Source: Thermoplasmata archaeon (GTDB taxonomy: Archaea; Thermoplasmatota; Thermoplasmata; Lutacidiplasmatales; UBA184). From it: a stretch of DNA of 64,000 nt. Within the stretch, counting starts at the first letter, position 1. Every line of letters starts with the position of its first letter. Of the stretch, positions 17,299-23,881 are shown in pieces. The notes beneath the pieces are model-generated. The model made no database searches. It was not told the origin of the DNA and saw only the letters and a program-made list of their open reading frames with translations. Made by a program: the position numbers and the translations under genes. The stretch spans positions 146,159 to 210,158 of the forward strand of contig JAJYXQ010000043.1 of NCBI GenBank assembly GCA_021796385.1. Reading direction: 5' to 3'.

Positions 17299-18525
17299 AT
17301 GACGATATCGAAATCCTACCGTCCGTTCCTCGTGGCTGCGCCCGTGCATCTGATGGCCTGGGGTGCGCTCTGGGACCTTTCCGGGCGCTGGGGCCTTCCG
17401 ACCGTGTCTTGGGATGCTTTCCTTTGGCTTTTTGTGATCGGTTTCGTCGGATGTACCATCCTGGGGTTCCTTCTGCATCTTTTCCCCGCCCTCGCCCGAA
17501 GGCCTATGGTTCCGCCTCACGACCGCGGTGTTCTCTTCGTACTGACCGAGGCCGCCGTGGTCCTAGGGACGGTGGGTCTTGACGGGGCACCGTGGGTTTG
17601 GATCGCAGGCTCCGCGCTCTGGATGGGAACGGTGCTGCTCTTCGGGAACCATCTTCGTCTGTTGCTTCGGACCCCCGCCAAGCTCTCGGCTGCGACGACG
17701 TACCCGACCGACACTCGAGTCCTGCCGCTCGTGCTGGCCTCCGTGGCGTTCGCAGCACTGGCTGCGGGCTTCTGGCTCGTGGCAGCGATCGTTCCAGCCC
17801 TGGATGCCGAACCCGGGGTAGGTTTGTGGGTGGCGGGGCTCCACTTGTACCTCTTGGGACAAGTGGTGTTGCTCATTCTCGGTGTAAGCCTCTTTCTGGT
17901 CCCGCGGGCTCTGAGTGCCCCGGTTCCCCTTAGGATCTTTCGGCCAGTGCCCCCCCTTGCAATAGCCGGTGCTATCCTGGTACCTTTGGGTATGCTCTGG
18001 CTTCCAAACTCGGCATTCTACTTGCTAGCGTTGCTCGCGCTCCCGGAAGCGCTTGCTGCGACACTATACGCTATCGGACTGGGGGTGCTGCTCGCCCGCG
18101 CCCGGACCCCCAAACCCCAGGCGACTCTCTTCCTTGTGGCGGCCCTCTTCCTCCTGCTGGGAGGAGGGATCGGGCTTGCCATGTCCCTTACGGGAGACTT
18201 CACATGGATCGGGGCCCATGCGCTCGTCAATCTCTTCGGGTTCGTGGGGATCATGGTCATGGGAATGGCGTTCAGCATGATCGCTCCGTTCCAGTTCATC
18301 ACGCATGCCTGGACCATCCGGGCGATGCGCCTGGAACTGGGGGTACTCGCTGCGATCGCCGGATTGGCTACGGTCGTCCCGCTCGCCTCGGCTGGGCTGG
18401 GCGGAATGGCCTCGGAGCTGATCGGGGCCCTTGTGGTCCTTGCCGGCGGGATCTTTTGGGCCGGGTCCGTCCCGGTTCTCTACTATTCTGGCACGCGCGG
18501 AGCGGTCTCCCCAAAGAATCATTAG
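17299..18525 (+). CDS. NnrS/heme-copper-oxidase-like membrane protein
   Basis: A 408-residue protein with ~12 membrane helices. Conserved-looking His sites are PVHLMAWGALW (helix 1), LLHLFPALARRPM, GNHLRLL, LHLYLLGQVVLL, and AHALVNLFGFVGIMVMGMAFSMI. The last resembles the HAHLNLFGWVG motif of heme-copper-type membrane proteins. It is divergent from the DUF2249-NnrS-like pair and looks like a distant paralogue of that membrane protein. Heme or copper binding and a link to nitric oxide are inferred from the His pattern and neighbours. The next gene, an HTH_10 regulator, starts 26 bp later. Confidence 0.55.
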   Translation: MTISKSYRPFLVAAPVHLMAWGALWDLSGRWGLPTVSWDAFLWLFVIGFVGCTILGFLLHLFPALARRPMVPPHDRGVLFVLTEAAVVLGTVGLDGAPWVWIAGSALWMGTVLLFGNHLRLLLRTPAKLSAATTYPTDTRVLPLVLASVAFAALAAGFWLVAAIVPALDAEPGVGLWVAGLHLYLLGQVVLLILGVSLFLVPRALSAPVPLRIFRPVPPLAIAGAILVPLGMLWLPNSAFYLLALLALPEALAATLYAIGLGVLLARARTPKPQATLFLVAALFLLLGGGIGLAMSLTGDFTWIGAHALVNLFGFVGIMVMGMAFSMIAPFQFITHAWTIRAMRLELGVLAAIAGLATVVPLASAGLGGMASELIGALVVLAGGIFWAGSVPVLYYSGTRGAVSPKNH

Positions 18526-18551
18526 ACCACGGGCTATCTTCCCGCGACTGA

Positions 18552-19223
18552 ATGCCCCGAACCACATCCCCGTCCACCCTGGTCTGCCGGCTTCGGGTTC
18601 CCCTGCCCGAAGCCGCTTGGATCTCGAAGTTCTCCATGGCGCATCCGGACATCACCGTCGAGATCCTGGGCCATCTCATGAGCGGGAAGGGGGAAGCGAC
18701 GGTGGGACTCTCCCTCCGCGGTGAGGGGGCAGAGGGTATGCGCGGACCGATGGCCGCCATTCCAGGGGTCCGCGAGGTGGAAGTAGTGGAAGTACGTTCC
18801 GGTTCGACCGAGTACCGTGTGGTCCACACGACACCCAGCCTGCTTCCGAACTTGGCCGACCTCCACCTCATGCCCCGCTTCCCGTTCCTCATCCGGGAAG
18901 GGCAGGCCACCTGGGTGATCGCGGCCTCGGAGGACCGGATACGCGAGCTCTATGCCCGCCTCAAGGCAAAGGCTCCGGGGGTGGTGATCGAGTCTTTGAG
19001 GCACACCCACAGCCAGGGTGACCTCGGGCTCCTCACTCCGCGCCAGCGTACGGTCTTCGACCGGGCCATGGCGGAGGGGTACTACGAGGTCCCCCGTAGG
19101 GTCACCTTGACCGAACTCGCCTCGGGACTTGGCGTTGCCAAGTCGACCCTATCCGAATCGTTGGCCACGATTGAGCGTAAGATCTTGAAGGAAACGGCCG
19201 ACCGTGGGAACCGGCTGGCGTGA
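18552..19223 (+). CDS. HTH_10 (bacterio-opsin activator-like) transcription regulator
   Basis: A 223-residue regulator with the archaeal HTH_10 domain at the C terminus: LTPRQRTVFDRAMAEGYYEVP, then RRVTLTELASGLGVAKSTLS, SESLATIERKIL. The first ~160 residues form a ligand- or partner-binding region typical of Bat-like proteins, without a PAS or GAF motif. It lies between the NnrS-like gene and the DUF488/hemerythrin genes and could control them. No operator can be assigned from sequence alone. Confidence 0.85.
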   Translation: MPRTTSPSTLVCRLRVPLPEAAWISKFSMAHPDITVEILGHLMSGKGEATVGLSLRGEGAEGMRGPMAAIPGVREVEVVEVRSGSTEYRVVHTTPSLLPNLADLHLMPRFPFLIREGQATWVIAASEDRIRELYARLKAKAPGVVIESLRHTHSQGDLGLLTPRQRTVFDRAMAEGYYEVPRRVTLTELASGLGVAKSTLSESLATIERKILKETADRGNRLA

Positions 19224-19271
19224 ACATCCCGTCCGTCTCGCACGCGGAATTCGGCAGTCAGTTAGCGGGAC

Positions 19272-19616
19272 CTATCCCTCCAACAACTCCCGCAAAACGC
19301 TCGCATTGCAATGTTCGGCATCCTTCGCCGCATAAAGGAGAGTGACCGTTCCCTTCCGACCTTCTTCCCGCACTCGCGCGATCAGAGCGGGTTTGGCCTG
19401 GAGCTCGTCACGGTATCGCTTTCGGAACTCCGGGTAACGTTCGATCTTATGGCTGAACCACTCGCGGAGCTCCGCGGATGGTGCGAGGTCCCGGAGCCAC
19501 TCGTTCACATGGGCGGTGTCCTTTGACACGCCGCGTGGCCAGAGCCGGTCGATGAGGTACCTTCGGCCATCCTCGGGGGAGAACGGCTCGTATATCCGCT
19601 TGGTGCGGATGGCCAT
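19272..19616 (-). CDS. DUF488 protein
   Basis: A 114-residue DUF488 protein. The family signature is intact: the opening RIYEPFSPEDGRRYLIDRLWPRG, WLRDLAPSAELREWFSH, FRKRYRDEL and the C-terminal VTLLYAAKDAEHCNASVLRELL. Function is unknown; members are often near hemerythrins and stress genes. The ATG (MAIRTKRIYEP) is preferred over a GTG three codons upstream. It lies directly downstream of the hemerythrin gene on the same strand. Confidence 0.88.
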   Translation of the reverse strand: MAIRTKRIYEPFSPEDGRRYLIDRLWPRGVSKDTAHVNEWLRDLAPSAELREWFSHKIERYPEFRKRYRDELQAKPALIARVREEGRKGTVTLLYAAKDAEHCNASVLRELLEG

Positions 19617-19621
19617 GGCCC

Positions 19622-20095
19622 TCACCTCTTTCCGCAGGAACAGTGGTGGAGCACGGAACTCGTCAGTTCCTTTCCCTCGGGCGTAGTGGAGAAGATCCGA
19701 TCGAAAGCTGGATAGTAGAGGCCTTCCTCCCGGGCATTGTGGGTGCCCAGGGTGTTCCGGAGCTCGGTCTCGTCCGATTCGGAAGGAAGGCGTCCCGAGG
19801 CGGCCGCGGCCCGGATGTTCCCCAGTCGCTTGCGGATCTCAACATGCTCCTCCCGCATCATGGTCACGAGATGGCCCACGGTGTCCCCCCGCGTGCGCAA
19901 GCTGTAGGGATAGAGGAAATCCTCTTCGATCTCGATGTGCTCATCGAGCGCTTCCACGAACGCCAGGTACTTTTTCCGTGCGGCGTCCGGGTCGGTGTCC
20001 CGGAGTTGGACCGCCGCTCCCCAGAGCTCGTCGATCTCATCATGGTCGTGCGTCAGGATCTCCTCGAGCGTACCGGGCGGCTTCTCTTTCACCAT
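19622..20095 (-). CDS. Hemerythrin HHE-domain protein
   Basis: A 157-residue four-helix hemerythrin-like protein that would bind a non-heme di-iron centre. Ligand-type motifs are present in order: LTHDHDEIDELW, ALDEHIEIEEDFLYP, REEHVEIRKRL, and GTHNAREEGLYYPAFD. The C terminus ends in HHCSCGKR, an extra His/Cys cluster that could bind metal. The ATG is preferred over a GTG eight codons upstream because a GGAAGAG sequence precedes it. Roles for such proteins include O2 or NO sensing and iron-sulfur repair; here this is inference from the neighbourhood. Confidence 0.88.
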   Translation of the reverse strand: MVKEKPPGTLEEILTHDHDEIDELWGAAVQLRDTDPDAARKKYLAFVEALDEHIEIEEDFLYPYSLRTRGDTVGHLVTMMREEHVEIRKRLGNIRAAAASGRLPSESDETELRNTLGTHNAREEGLYYPAFDRIFSTTPEGKELTSSVLHHCSCGKR

Positions 20096-20168
20096 CGTCA
20101 ACTCTTCCACGGAAAACACCTCAACAAAAGAACATCGCCCGCGACACTAAAGGCTTCCTGCCGAAACG

Positions 20169-20190
20169 GTTCGGTCGAACTTCCTTAAGC
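20169..20190. promoter_or_regulatory. Palindrome plus TATA-like element, hemerythrin/ferredoxin intergenic region
   Basis: A perfect inverted repeat GTTCG-GT-CGAAC is followed immediately by TTCCTTAAGC, which could be the TATA element for the ferredoxin gene on the plus strand. The arrangement fits a regulator site abutting a core promoter. With 5-bp arms, chance cannot be excluded. Confidence 0.35.
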
Positions 20191-20233
20191 TGTCCCGACG
20201 TTCCAAGAAGGGATGAGGGGGGGACAGGCGAAC

Positions 20234-20305
20234 ATGGGCACCGATCAGGGAACGGGTCGATGGGAGCGGGGCGAACGGTATCTGACCGACGAGGTTCCGG
20301 AGTAG
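20234..20305 (+). CDS. Possible 23-residue upstream ORF before the ferredoxin
   Basis: A short ATG-initiated frame (starts MGTDQGTGRWERG) ends with TAG five nt before the ferredoxin ATG. It lies between the likely promoter and the ferredoxin. It could be a leader peptide acting by translational coupling, or chance. No homology is recognised. Confidence 0.25.
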   Translation: MGTDQGTGRWERGERYLTDEVPE

Positions 20306-20310
20306 CGTCT

Positions 20311-20589
20311 ATGGTCGATGTCAAGGTCCAGACCGAGAAATGCACCGGTTGCCGGCATTGCTTTGACGTGTGTCCTGTGAGCGTTTTCGTGATGCATCCA
20401 CGCGCAGAGTTCCCTCAGTTGGTGGATGATTTCGAGGTGGCGGCCAAGTTCCAGTTCCGGGAAGAAAAGTCGGTAGCCGAGAATGGTTCGGCCTGCATAC
20501 TGTGCAATGCCTGTCTCTACGAGTGTGAAGGAAGTTGCATCACGATATGGGATGTCGAGGGGAACATCTTCCAATCTACGTACAAGTGA
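20311..20589 (+). CDS. Two-cluster ferredoxin
   Basis: A 92-residue ferredoxin with two iron-sulfur motifs: CTGCRHCFDVCPVSVF near the N terminus and CILCNACLYECEGSC near residues 66-80. The second lacks the usual Pro after its last Cys. Between them is a ~35-residue insertion (FPQLVDDFEVAAKFQF), resembling the zinc-free long ferredoxins of Thermoplasmatota and Sulfolobales relatives. It would carry electrons for oxidoreductases such as the Por complex encoded at 32.7-35.7 kb. It is divergent from hemerythrin. Confidence 0.85.
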   Translation: MVDVKVQTEKCTGCRHCFDVCPVSVFVMHPRAEFPQLVDDFEVAAKFQFREEKSVAENGSACILCNACLYECEGSCITIWDVEGNIFQSTYK

Positions 20590-20719
20590 CGCCCGATCGA
20601 AACGTTGATGGCCGCGGGGCAATGGGCATGATGAGCGGTCGTCCCGACAGGTTCCATCCGGATCCCCAAGGTTGGTACCTGCCCCCGAAGGTCCCGCAAT
20701 TACCGGAGGATGGGAAGCG

Positions 20720-21202
20720 ATGGTGACCCTCGACGAGGTCATCCTCTTCATCCATATCCTGGGGGCTACCATCTGGGTCGGGGGGACCCTCAGCTTGGGC
20801 ATTGTGGCGGCAGCCATCGGTCCCATGCTCCGGGACCGGCCTGCCCTGTATTCCCAGGTCATGAGCCGCGTGGCGCGGTCCCTGGGATGGACGATGTGGT
20901 TTGCCCTCATCGTGACGATATTGACCGGGCTTTACAACCTCACCTGGTTCCTCCCGGTACTGAGCTGGTCCGCCATCCTCAGCTTCCCATGGCTCGAGGC
21001 CAAGATATTCCTCGTCTTCTTCCTCGTCCTCGCAAGCGGTGTCCACAGCTTCGTTCTGGGTCCATCACTGCGAAAACGGGCCGAGAGCCACCCGCCCGCG
21101 GCCGGAATCGCTCGGTGGCGCCGGTGGGACCGGGGGATATCCATTCTCTCGCTCGCTTTGACCCTCGGAGTGCTGTTCGCGGCCGTCATGCTCGCCAATT
21201 GA
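20720..21202 (+). CDS. CopD-like membrane protein
   Basis: A 160-residue protein with four predicted membrane helices. It resembles the copper-resistance CopD domain / DUF2269-type cytochrome-b-like fold: LDEVILFIHILGATIWVGGT, SRVARSLGWTMWFALIVTILTGLYN, LEAKIFLVFFLVLASGVHSFVLGP and a final ILSLALTLGVLFAAVML. His residues in helix 1 (FIHILG) and helix 3 (GVHSF) are the expected metal or heme ligands. The ATG immediately before the first helix is chosen. Function in copper or electron transfer is inference. Confidence 0.7.
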   Translation: MVTLDEVILFIHILGATIWVGGTLSLGIVAAAIGPMLRDRPALYSQVMSRVARSLGWTMWFALIVTILTGLYNLTWFLPVLSWSAILSFPWLEAKIFLVFFLVLASGVHSFVLGPSLRKRAESHPPAAGIARWRRWDRGISILSLALTLGVLFAAVMLAN

Positions 21203-21265
21203 CGATCTCAGGGCGACGAGTGCATCATTCCCCTCAGGGGGCTTCGCACGGCCGAAGCTCTTCCC

Positions 21266-21892
21266 CTATTGCGGGTTCTTCATGGCGGCGTGCACATCCC
21301 TGTTCGTCCGTGTCCAGTGTCGGGGCGAGGAGAACGGGCGGTGAACATGGGCCTGTATCGGTGCCAAGGTACAGGGGATACCCGATTTTCGCAAGGTGGC
21401 CCCGAACCAGAGATCCTCGAGGAGGGCCTTCGGGTTGAACGAATGGGCTTCGGCGACCCATCGGCGCACGACGATGCAGGGTCCAATGCTCGCTGGCCAC
21501 AAGTGCAGGTGATTGATCCCGTTGATGAAGACCACCCCGAGAGCGGAGTACGGGTCCCCGGTGCGGTTGACGTAGCGTGGCACCCAGAAGGCCTCTCGGT
21601 CGGGACGGCCGCGGAACCAGTGGAGGTCCCCTTCGATCCGTGTATCGTTGTCGACAAAGAGCACCACGTCGCTTCGGTTGCCTGGGGGCAGGGAGGAGAA
21701 GCCCACGTTCTTTGCATTGCTCAGCCCCCGTACGGTCGAGATCACGACATCGTCCACCCCGCCCTTCCGCAAGGATGCGGATGTCTCCAATGCCCATTCC
21801 ATCTCCGCTTCTCGAGTCGGGACGACCCCATACATGCGGACGGCGGACGCGACGGGTGGCGATACCCCGTCATGGGTCGCTACCGCGGGCAT
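21266..21892 (-). CDS. Short family-2-like glycosyltransferase
   Basis: A 208-residue protein resembling the nucleotide-binding half of GT2 glycosyltransferases. It has a SNAKNVGFSSLP segment, the metal-binding DxD-type motif in VVLFVDNDTRIEG, and LEDLWFGATLRKSG matching the usual acceptor-site ED region. No membrane helix is visible. It is shorter than typical GT2 proteins because the N-terminal strand is partly atypical; an internal ATG at residue 20 is an alternative start. Target sugar is unknown. Confidence 0.65.
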   Translation of the reverse strand: MPAVATHDGVSPPVASAVRMYGVVPTREAEMEWALETSASLRKGGVDDVVISTVRGLSNAKNVGFSSLPPGNRSDVVLFVDNDTRIEGDLHWFRGRPDREAFWVPRYVNRTGDPYSALGVVFINGINHLHLWPASIGPCIVVRRWVAEAHSFNPKALLEDLWFGATLRKSGIPCTLAPIQAHVHRPFSSPRHWTRTNRDVHAAMKNPQ

Positions 21893-22043
21893 CGACTAGT
21901 TCCCGGGGCAGTCCACCGGGACCGCGTCCCGTTCAGTCCAGGGGCGAAAGGGTCCATGGCTCTCTCGGAAGCTGCGCACCGTGCCTCCCACACGATAGAC
22001 CGTGCACATCACATCCATATTTCACTCTCGCTATGTTTGGCGT

Positions 22044-22061
22044 CCCATGGAGGTCCATGGG
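22044..22061. repeat. Perfect 8-bp inverted repeat
   Basis: CCCATGGA-GG-TCCATGGG is a perfect inverted repeat with 8-bp arms and a 2-nt spacer, 24 bp downstream of the small membrane-protein stop and ~150 bp upstream of the glycosyltransferase start. It could be an RNA hairpin at the transcript end or a protein-binding site. Neither is proven by sequence. Confidence 0.5.
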
Positions 22062-22084
22062 CAGTAGCTCCCCCCCAGCTAAAC

Positions 22085-22255
22085 CTACTCGTGTTCCTTG
22101 TAAGTGACGAGGTACATCCCGCCCGCGGTCATGGCCGTGAAGGCCCCTACCGCGGTGAGTGGATTGAGGCTGAAGAAGAGCCCGTCGGCCAGAAGCACAG
22201 TGAGGGGAATGCCGACCCCGACCAGTGCGGCCACGATCCTGCCCTTGGCGCTCAT
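22085..22255 (-). CDS. Small 56-residue membrane protein
   Basis: A short protein with two hydrophobic segments, IVAALVGVGIPLTVLLADGLF and LTAVGAFTAMTAGGMYLV, and a charged C terminus (TYKEHE), so probably a two-helix membrane protein. It begins with ATG and is preceded by a good TATA box (CTATTTTAAG, 24-32 bp upstream), predicting a leaderless transcript. Codon choice is like its neighbours. No family is recognised. It is separate from the FtsZ-like operon upstream because it has its own promoter. Confidence 0.6.
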   Translation of the reverse strand: MSAKGRIVAALVGVGIPLTVLLADGLFFSLNPLTAVGAFTAMTAGGMYLVTYKEHE

Positions 22256-22277
22256 GGGTCCCACCAGTAATCATGCC

Positions 22278-22287
22278 CCTTAAAATA
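22278..22287 (-). promoter_or_regulatory. TATA box of the 56-residue membrane-protein gene
   Basis: Minus-strand CTATTTTAAG forms an A/T-rich box in an otherwise GC-rich region, 23-32 bp upstream of the ATG. Spacing matches an archaeal promoter for a leaderless message. Confidence 0.55.
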
Positions 22288-22369
22288 GTTGGGGTTTGGA
22301 TCTCCGGGTGCGGAGGGGGGTGTCCCGGAGACCCGTCATCGGGAAAGGTTCAATCGGCGAGAGCCCGTC

Positions 22370-23314
22370 TCATAGTGGCTCCTCCGGTGGGCGAGGGGGG
22401 GTCGGACCGCTGGGGAGCGGCTTGGGAAGCCCTCCCGTCGTTCGCACCGAGTCGGCCTCGAAAAGGAGTTCGACGTCCTGCGGAGCGTCCCGGACCGGCA
22501 TCTCCATCGGCCGGGGGTTCGCTCGGGCGGTAACACCCTCCCCCAAGGACGGGGTATCCATGGGAAGGAAGTTCGTGGACGATGATGGTACCCGCGGGAT
22601 CCCCACCGCCGAACCCAGGACCTGCCCCTCACGGAGCCAGTTCACCATCGTTTCCATGGTGCTGATCGAGATGTACTTGCGCACGTGGTCGGAAATCTCG
22701 TTGGCGTAGAGATTGACGAGCCCCGAGAAGCTGAGATGAGCGTTCGAGCGGTACATCTCCTCGTTGTCCAGGACCACGATGTGGGCGCGCCCGGCCTCGT
22801 TGAGTTCGGTGAGCCCATCGAGGAACCAGAGGTTCCCCATGGTTTGGTCAGCGATCCTCCGGCGCTTTTCCTCGGCAGCGAACGGAGCGATGAGATAGAG
22901 GGTGAGGTGCGCCAGGTCGTAACTCTGTGTGGCGAGATCGATGAGGACGGGAAGAATGCCCGAGCCACTGCCGCCGCCCAGGCTGGCAACGATCGTGGTG
23001 CAGGTCGCGCCTTGGAAGAGGGAGCGCAGGTCTTCCCGCGCCGCCAGGGCCCGCAGGGTGCTGTCCTGTACCGTGGTGTCGCCATCCGCGTCGGCATCAC
23101 CCGGAAGCCCGGGGACAAAGACCTGACGGTCGAAAAGCTTCTCCTCGTACACCCGACGGTCGCAGTTCACGGCTGCGGACTCGAGGTATTGTATCTTCCG
23201 CCGGGCGACCTCGCGCCCGACCCGTATTCCCCCGCCGCCTACCGCGACCAGCCGGAACCGAACGTCCCGGCCAAGCGCGAGTCTCCGTCCCTCAATCTCT
23301 CCCTTCGCCCCCAT
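22370..23314 (-). CDS. Divergent FtsZ/tubulin-like GTPase-domain protein
   Basis: A 314-residue protein with the tubulin/FtsZ nucleotide-binding fold. It has an N-terminal VAVGGGGIRVG loop (residues 24-33), VNCD near 49-52, the tubulin signature variant GGGSGSG (113-119), an APFAAEEKRRR segment like FtsZ's PF..E..RR, and VVLDNEEM near 180. The T7 loop, usually NxDFADV, reads NLYANEI (201-207), so the catalytic acidic residues are missing or moved. After ~235 the chain becomes Pro/Ser-rich and ends, so the second (C-terminal) tubulin domain seems absent. It overlaps the upstream ribbon-helix-helix gene by 23 bp. Nucleotide binding is likely; hydrolysis and polymerisation are doubtful. Confidence 0.75.
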   Translation of the reverse strand: MGAKGEIEGRRLALGRDVRFRLVAVGGGGIRVGREVARRKIQYLESAAVNCDRRVYEEKLFDRQVFVPGLPGDADADGDTTVQDSTLRALAAREDLRSLFQGATCTTIVASLGGGSGSGILPVLIDLATQSYDLAHLTLYLIAPFAAEEKRRRIADQTMGNLWFLDGLTELNEAGRAHIVVLDNEEMYRSNAHLSFSGLVNLYANEISDHVRKYISISTMETMVNWLREGQVLGSAVGIPRVPSSSTNFLPMDTPSLGEGVTARANPRPMEMPVRDAPQDVELLFEADSVRTTGGLPKPLPSGPTPPRPPEEPL

Positions 23315-23774
23315 GGTAGTTTCCTCCCCTCTTTGACGGATGCCGTCCTCGACCCGTGGATTCGTCTGGTGAGAACTCCGGATCGGATTCCCCTGGGGTC
23401 ACCGGTCGCGTGACCACGGGGGCATCCATCAACCGCTTCTCTCCTACCCGCACCATCTCGTCGACCCGGAGTGACGCAAGGCCGTAGCGGACGCACTGGG
23501 CGATCGCGTCCCCCATCTTGCCTCCGTGCACGCGTTCGGCGAACCGGCCCAGGAGATCGGTCTCCTCCGGGGTCAGGTTCGCGATCGGGCCGGCAACCGG
23601 CGCGGGTGCGTTAGACATCTCCCGCAGCCTGTCCTCGAGGAATTGCTGGATGGCGGTGCGGACGAGCGCCGAGCGGTTCCGGAAATCTCCGGCGAGGACA
23701 TAGGAGTCCATCGCTTTGAGCTCCTGGGGGGAGCACCGGACCGCCAGTTTCTCTTCGCCCACCTTCTCACGCAT
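23292..23774 (-). CDS. Ribbon-helix-helix DNA-binding protein
   Basis: A 160-residue protein with an N-terminal ribbon-helix-helix (CopG/MetJ-like) domain: strand EKLAVRCSPQEL, helix KAMDSYVLAGD, then RNRSALVRTAIQQFLEDRL. A second conserved-looking block (LTPEETDLLGRFAERVHGG, IAQCVRYGLASLRVDEMV) follows, and the C terminus is a disordered charged tail. The ATG is chosen for its AGGAAA ribosome-binding sequence; longer frames run through the promoter. In Haloferax the RHH protein CdrS is co-transcribed with ftsZ2, a useful precedent. Two palindromic sites directly upstream could be its operators. Confidence 0.82.
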   Translation of the reverse strand: MREKVGEEKLAVRCSPQELKAMDSYVLAGDFRNRSALVRTAIQQFLEDRLREMSNAPAPVAGPIANLTPEETDLLGRFAERVHGGKMGDAIAQCVRYGLASLRVDEMVRVGEKRLMDAPVVTRPVTPGESDPEFSPDESTGRGRHPSKRGGNYHGGEGRD

Positions 23775-23781
23775 TTTCCTA

Positions 23782-23816
23782 TTTGTCGGACAAAGCCATG
23801 TGGATTTTGTCGGACA
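23782..23816. promoter_or_regulatory. Two copies of an 11-bp palindromic operator-like site
   Basis: TTTGTCGGACA occurs at 23782-23792 and again at 23806-23816. Each contains the palindrome TGTC-G-GACA. They are 24 bp apart centre to centre, about two helical turns. They lie between a TATA box and the RHH start codon, in the predicted 5' leader. Autoregulation by the RHH protein is the natural inference. Confidence 0.6.
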
Positions 23817-23841
23817 CCCGAAGCACTCAATCGTGCTCCTC

Positions 23842-23851
23842 GTATTTAAAC
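23842..23851 (-). promoter_or_regulatory. TATA box of the RHH/FtsZ-like operon
   Basis: Minus-strand GTTTAAATAC is a strong archaeal TATA match in a GC-rich setting. A start site about 25 bp downstream would fall next to the distal palindromic site, leaving a ~45-nt leader. Confidence 0.6.
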
Positions 23852-23881
23852 CATTCGTTCGAGTGGAAGCCGGAGTACGTT

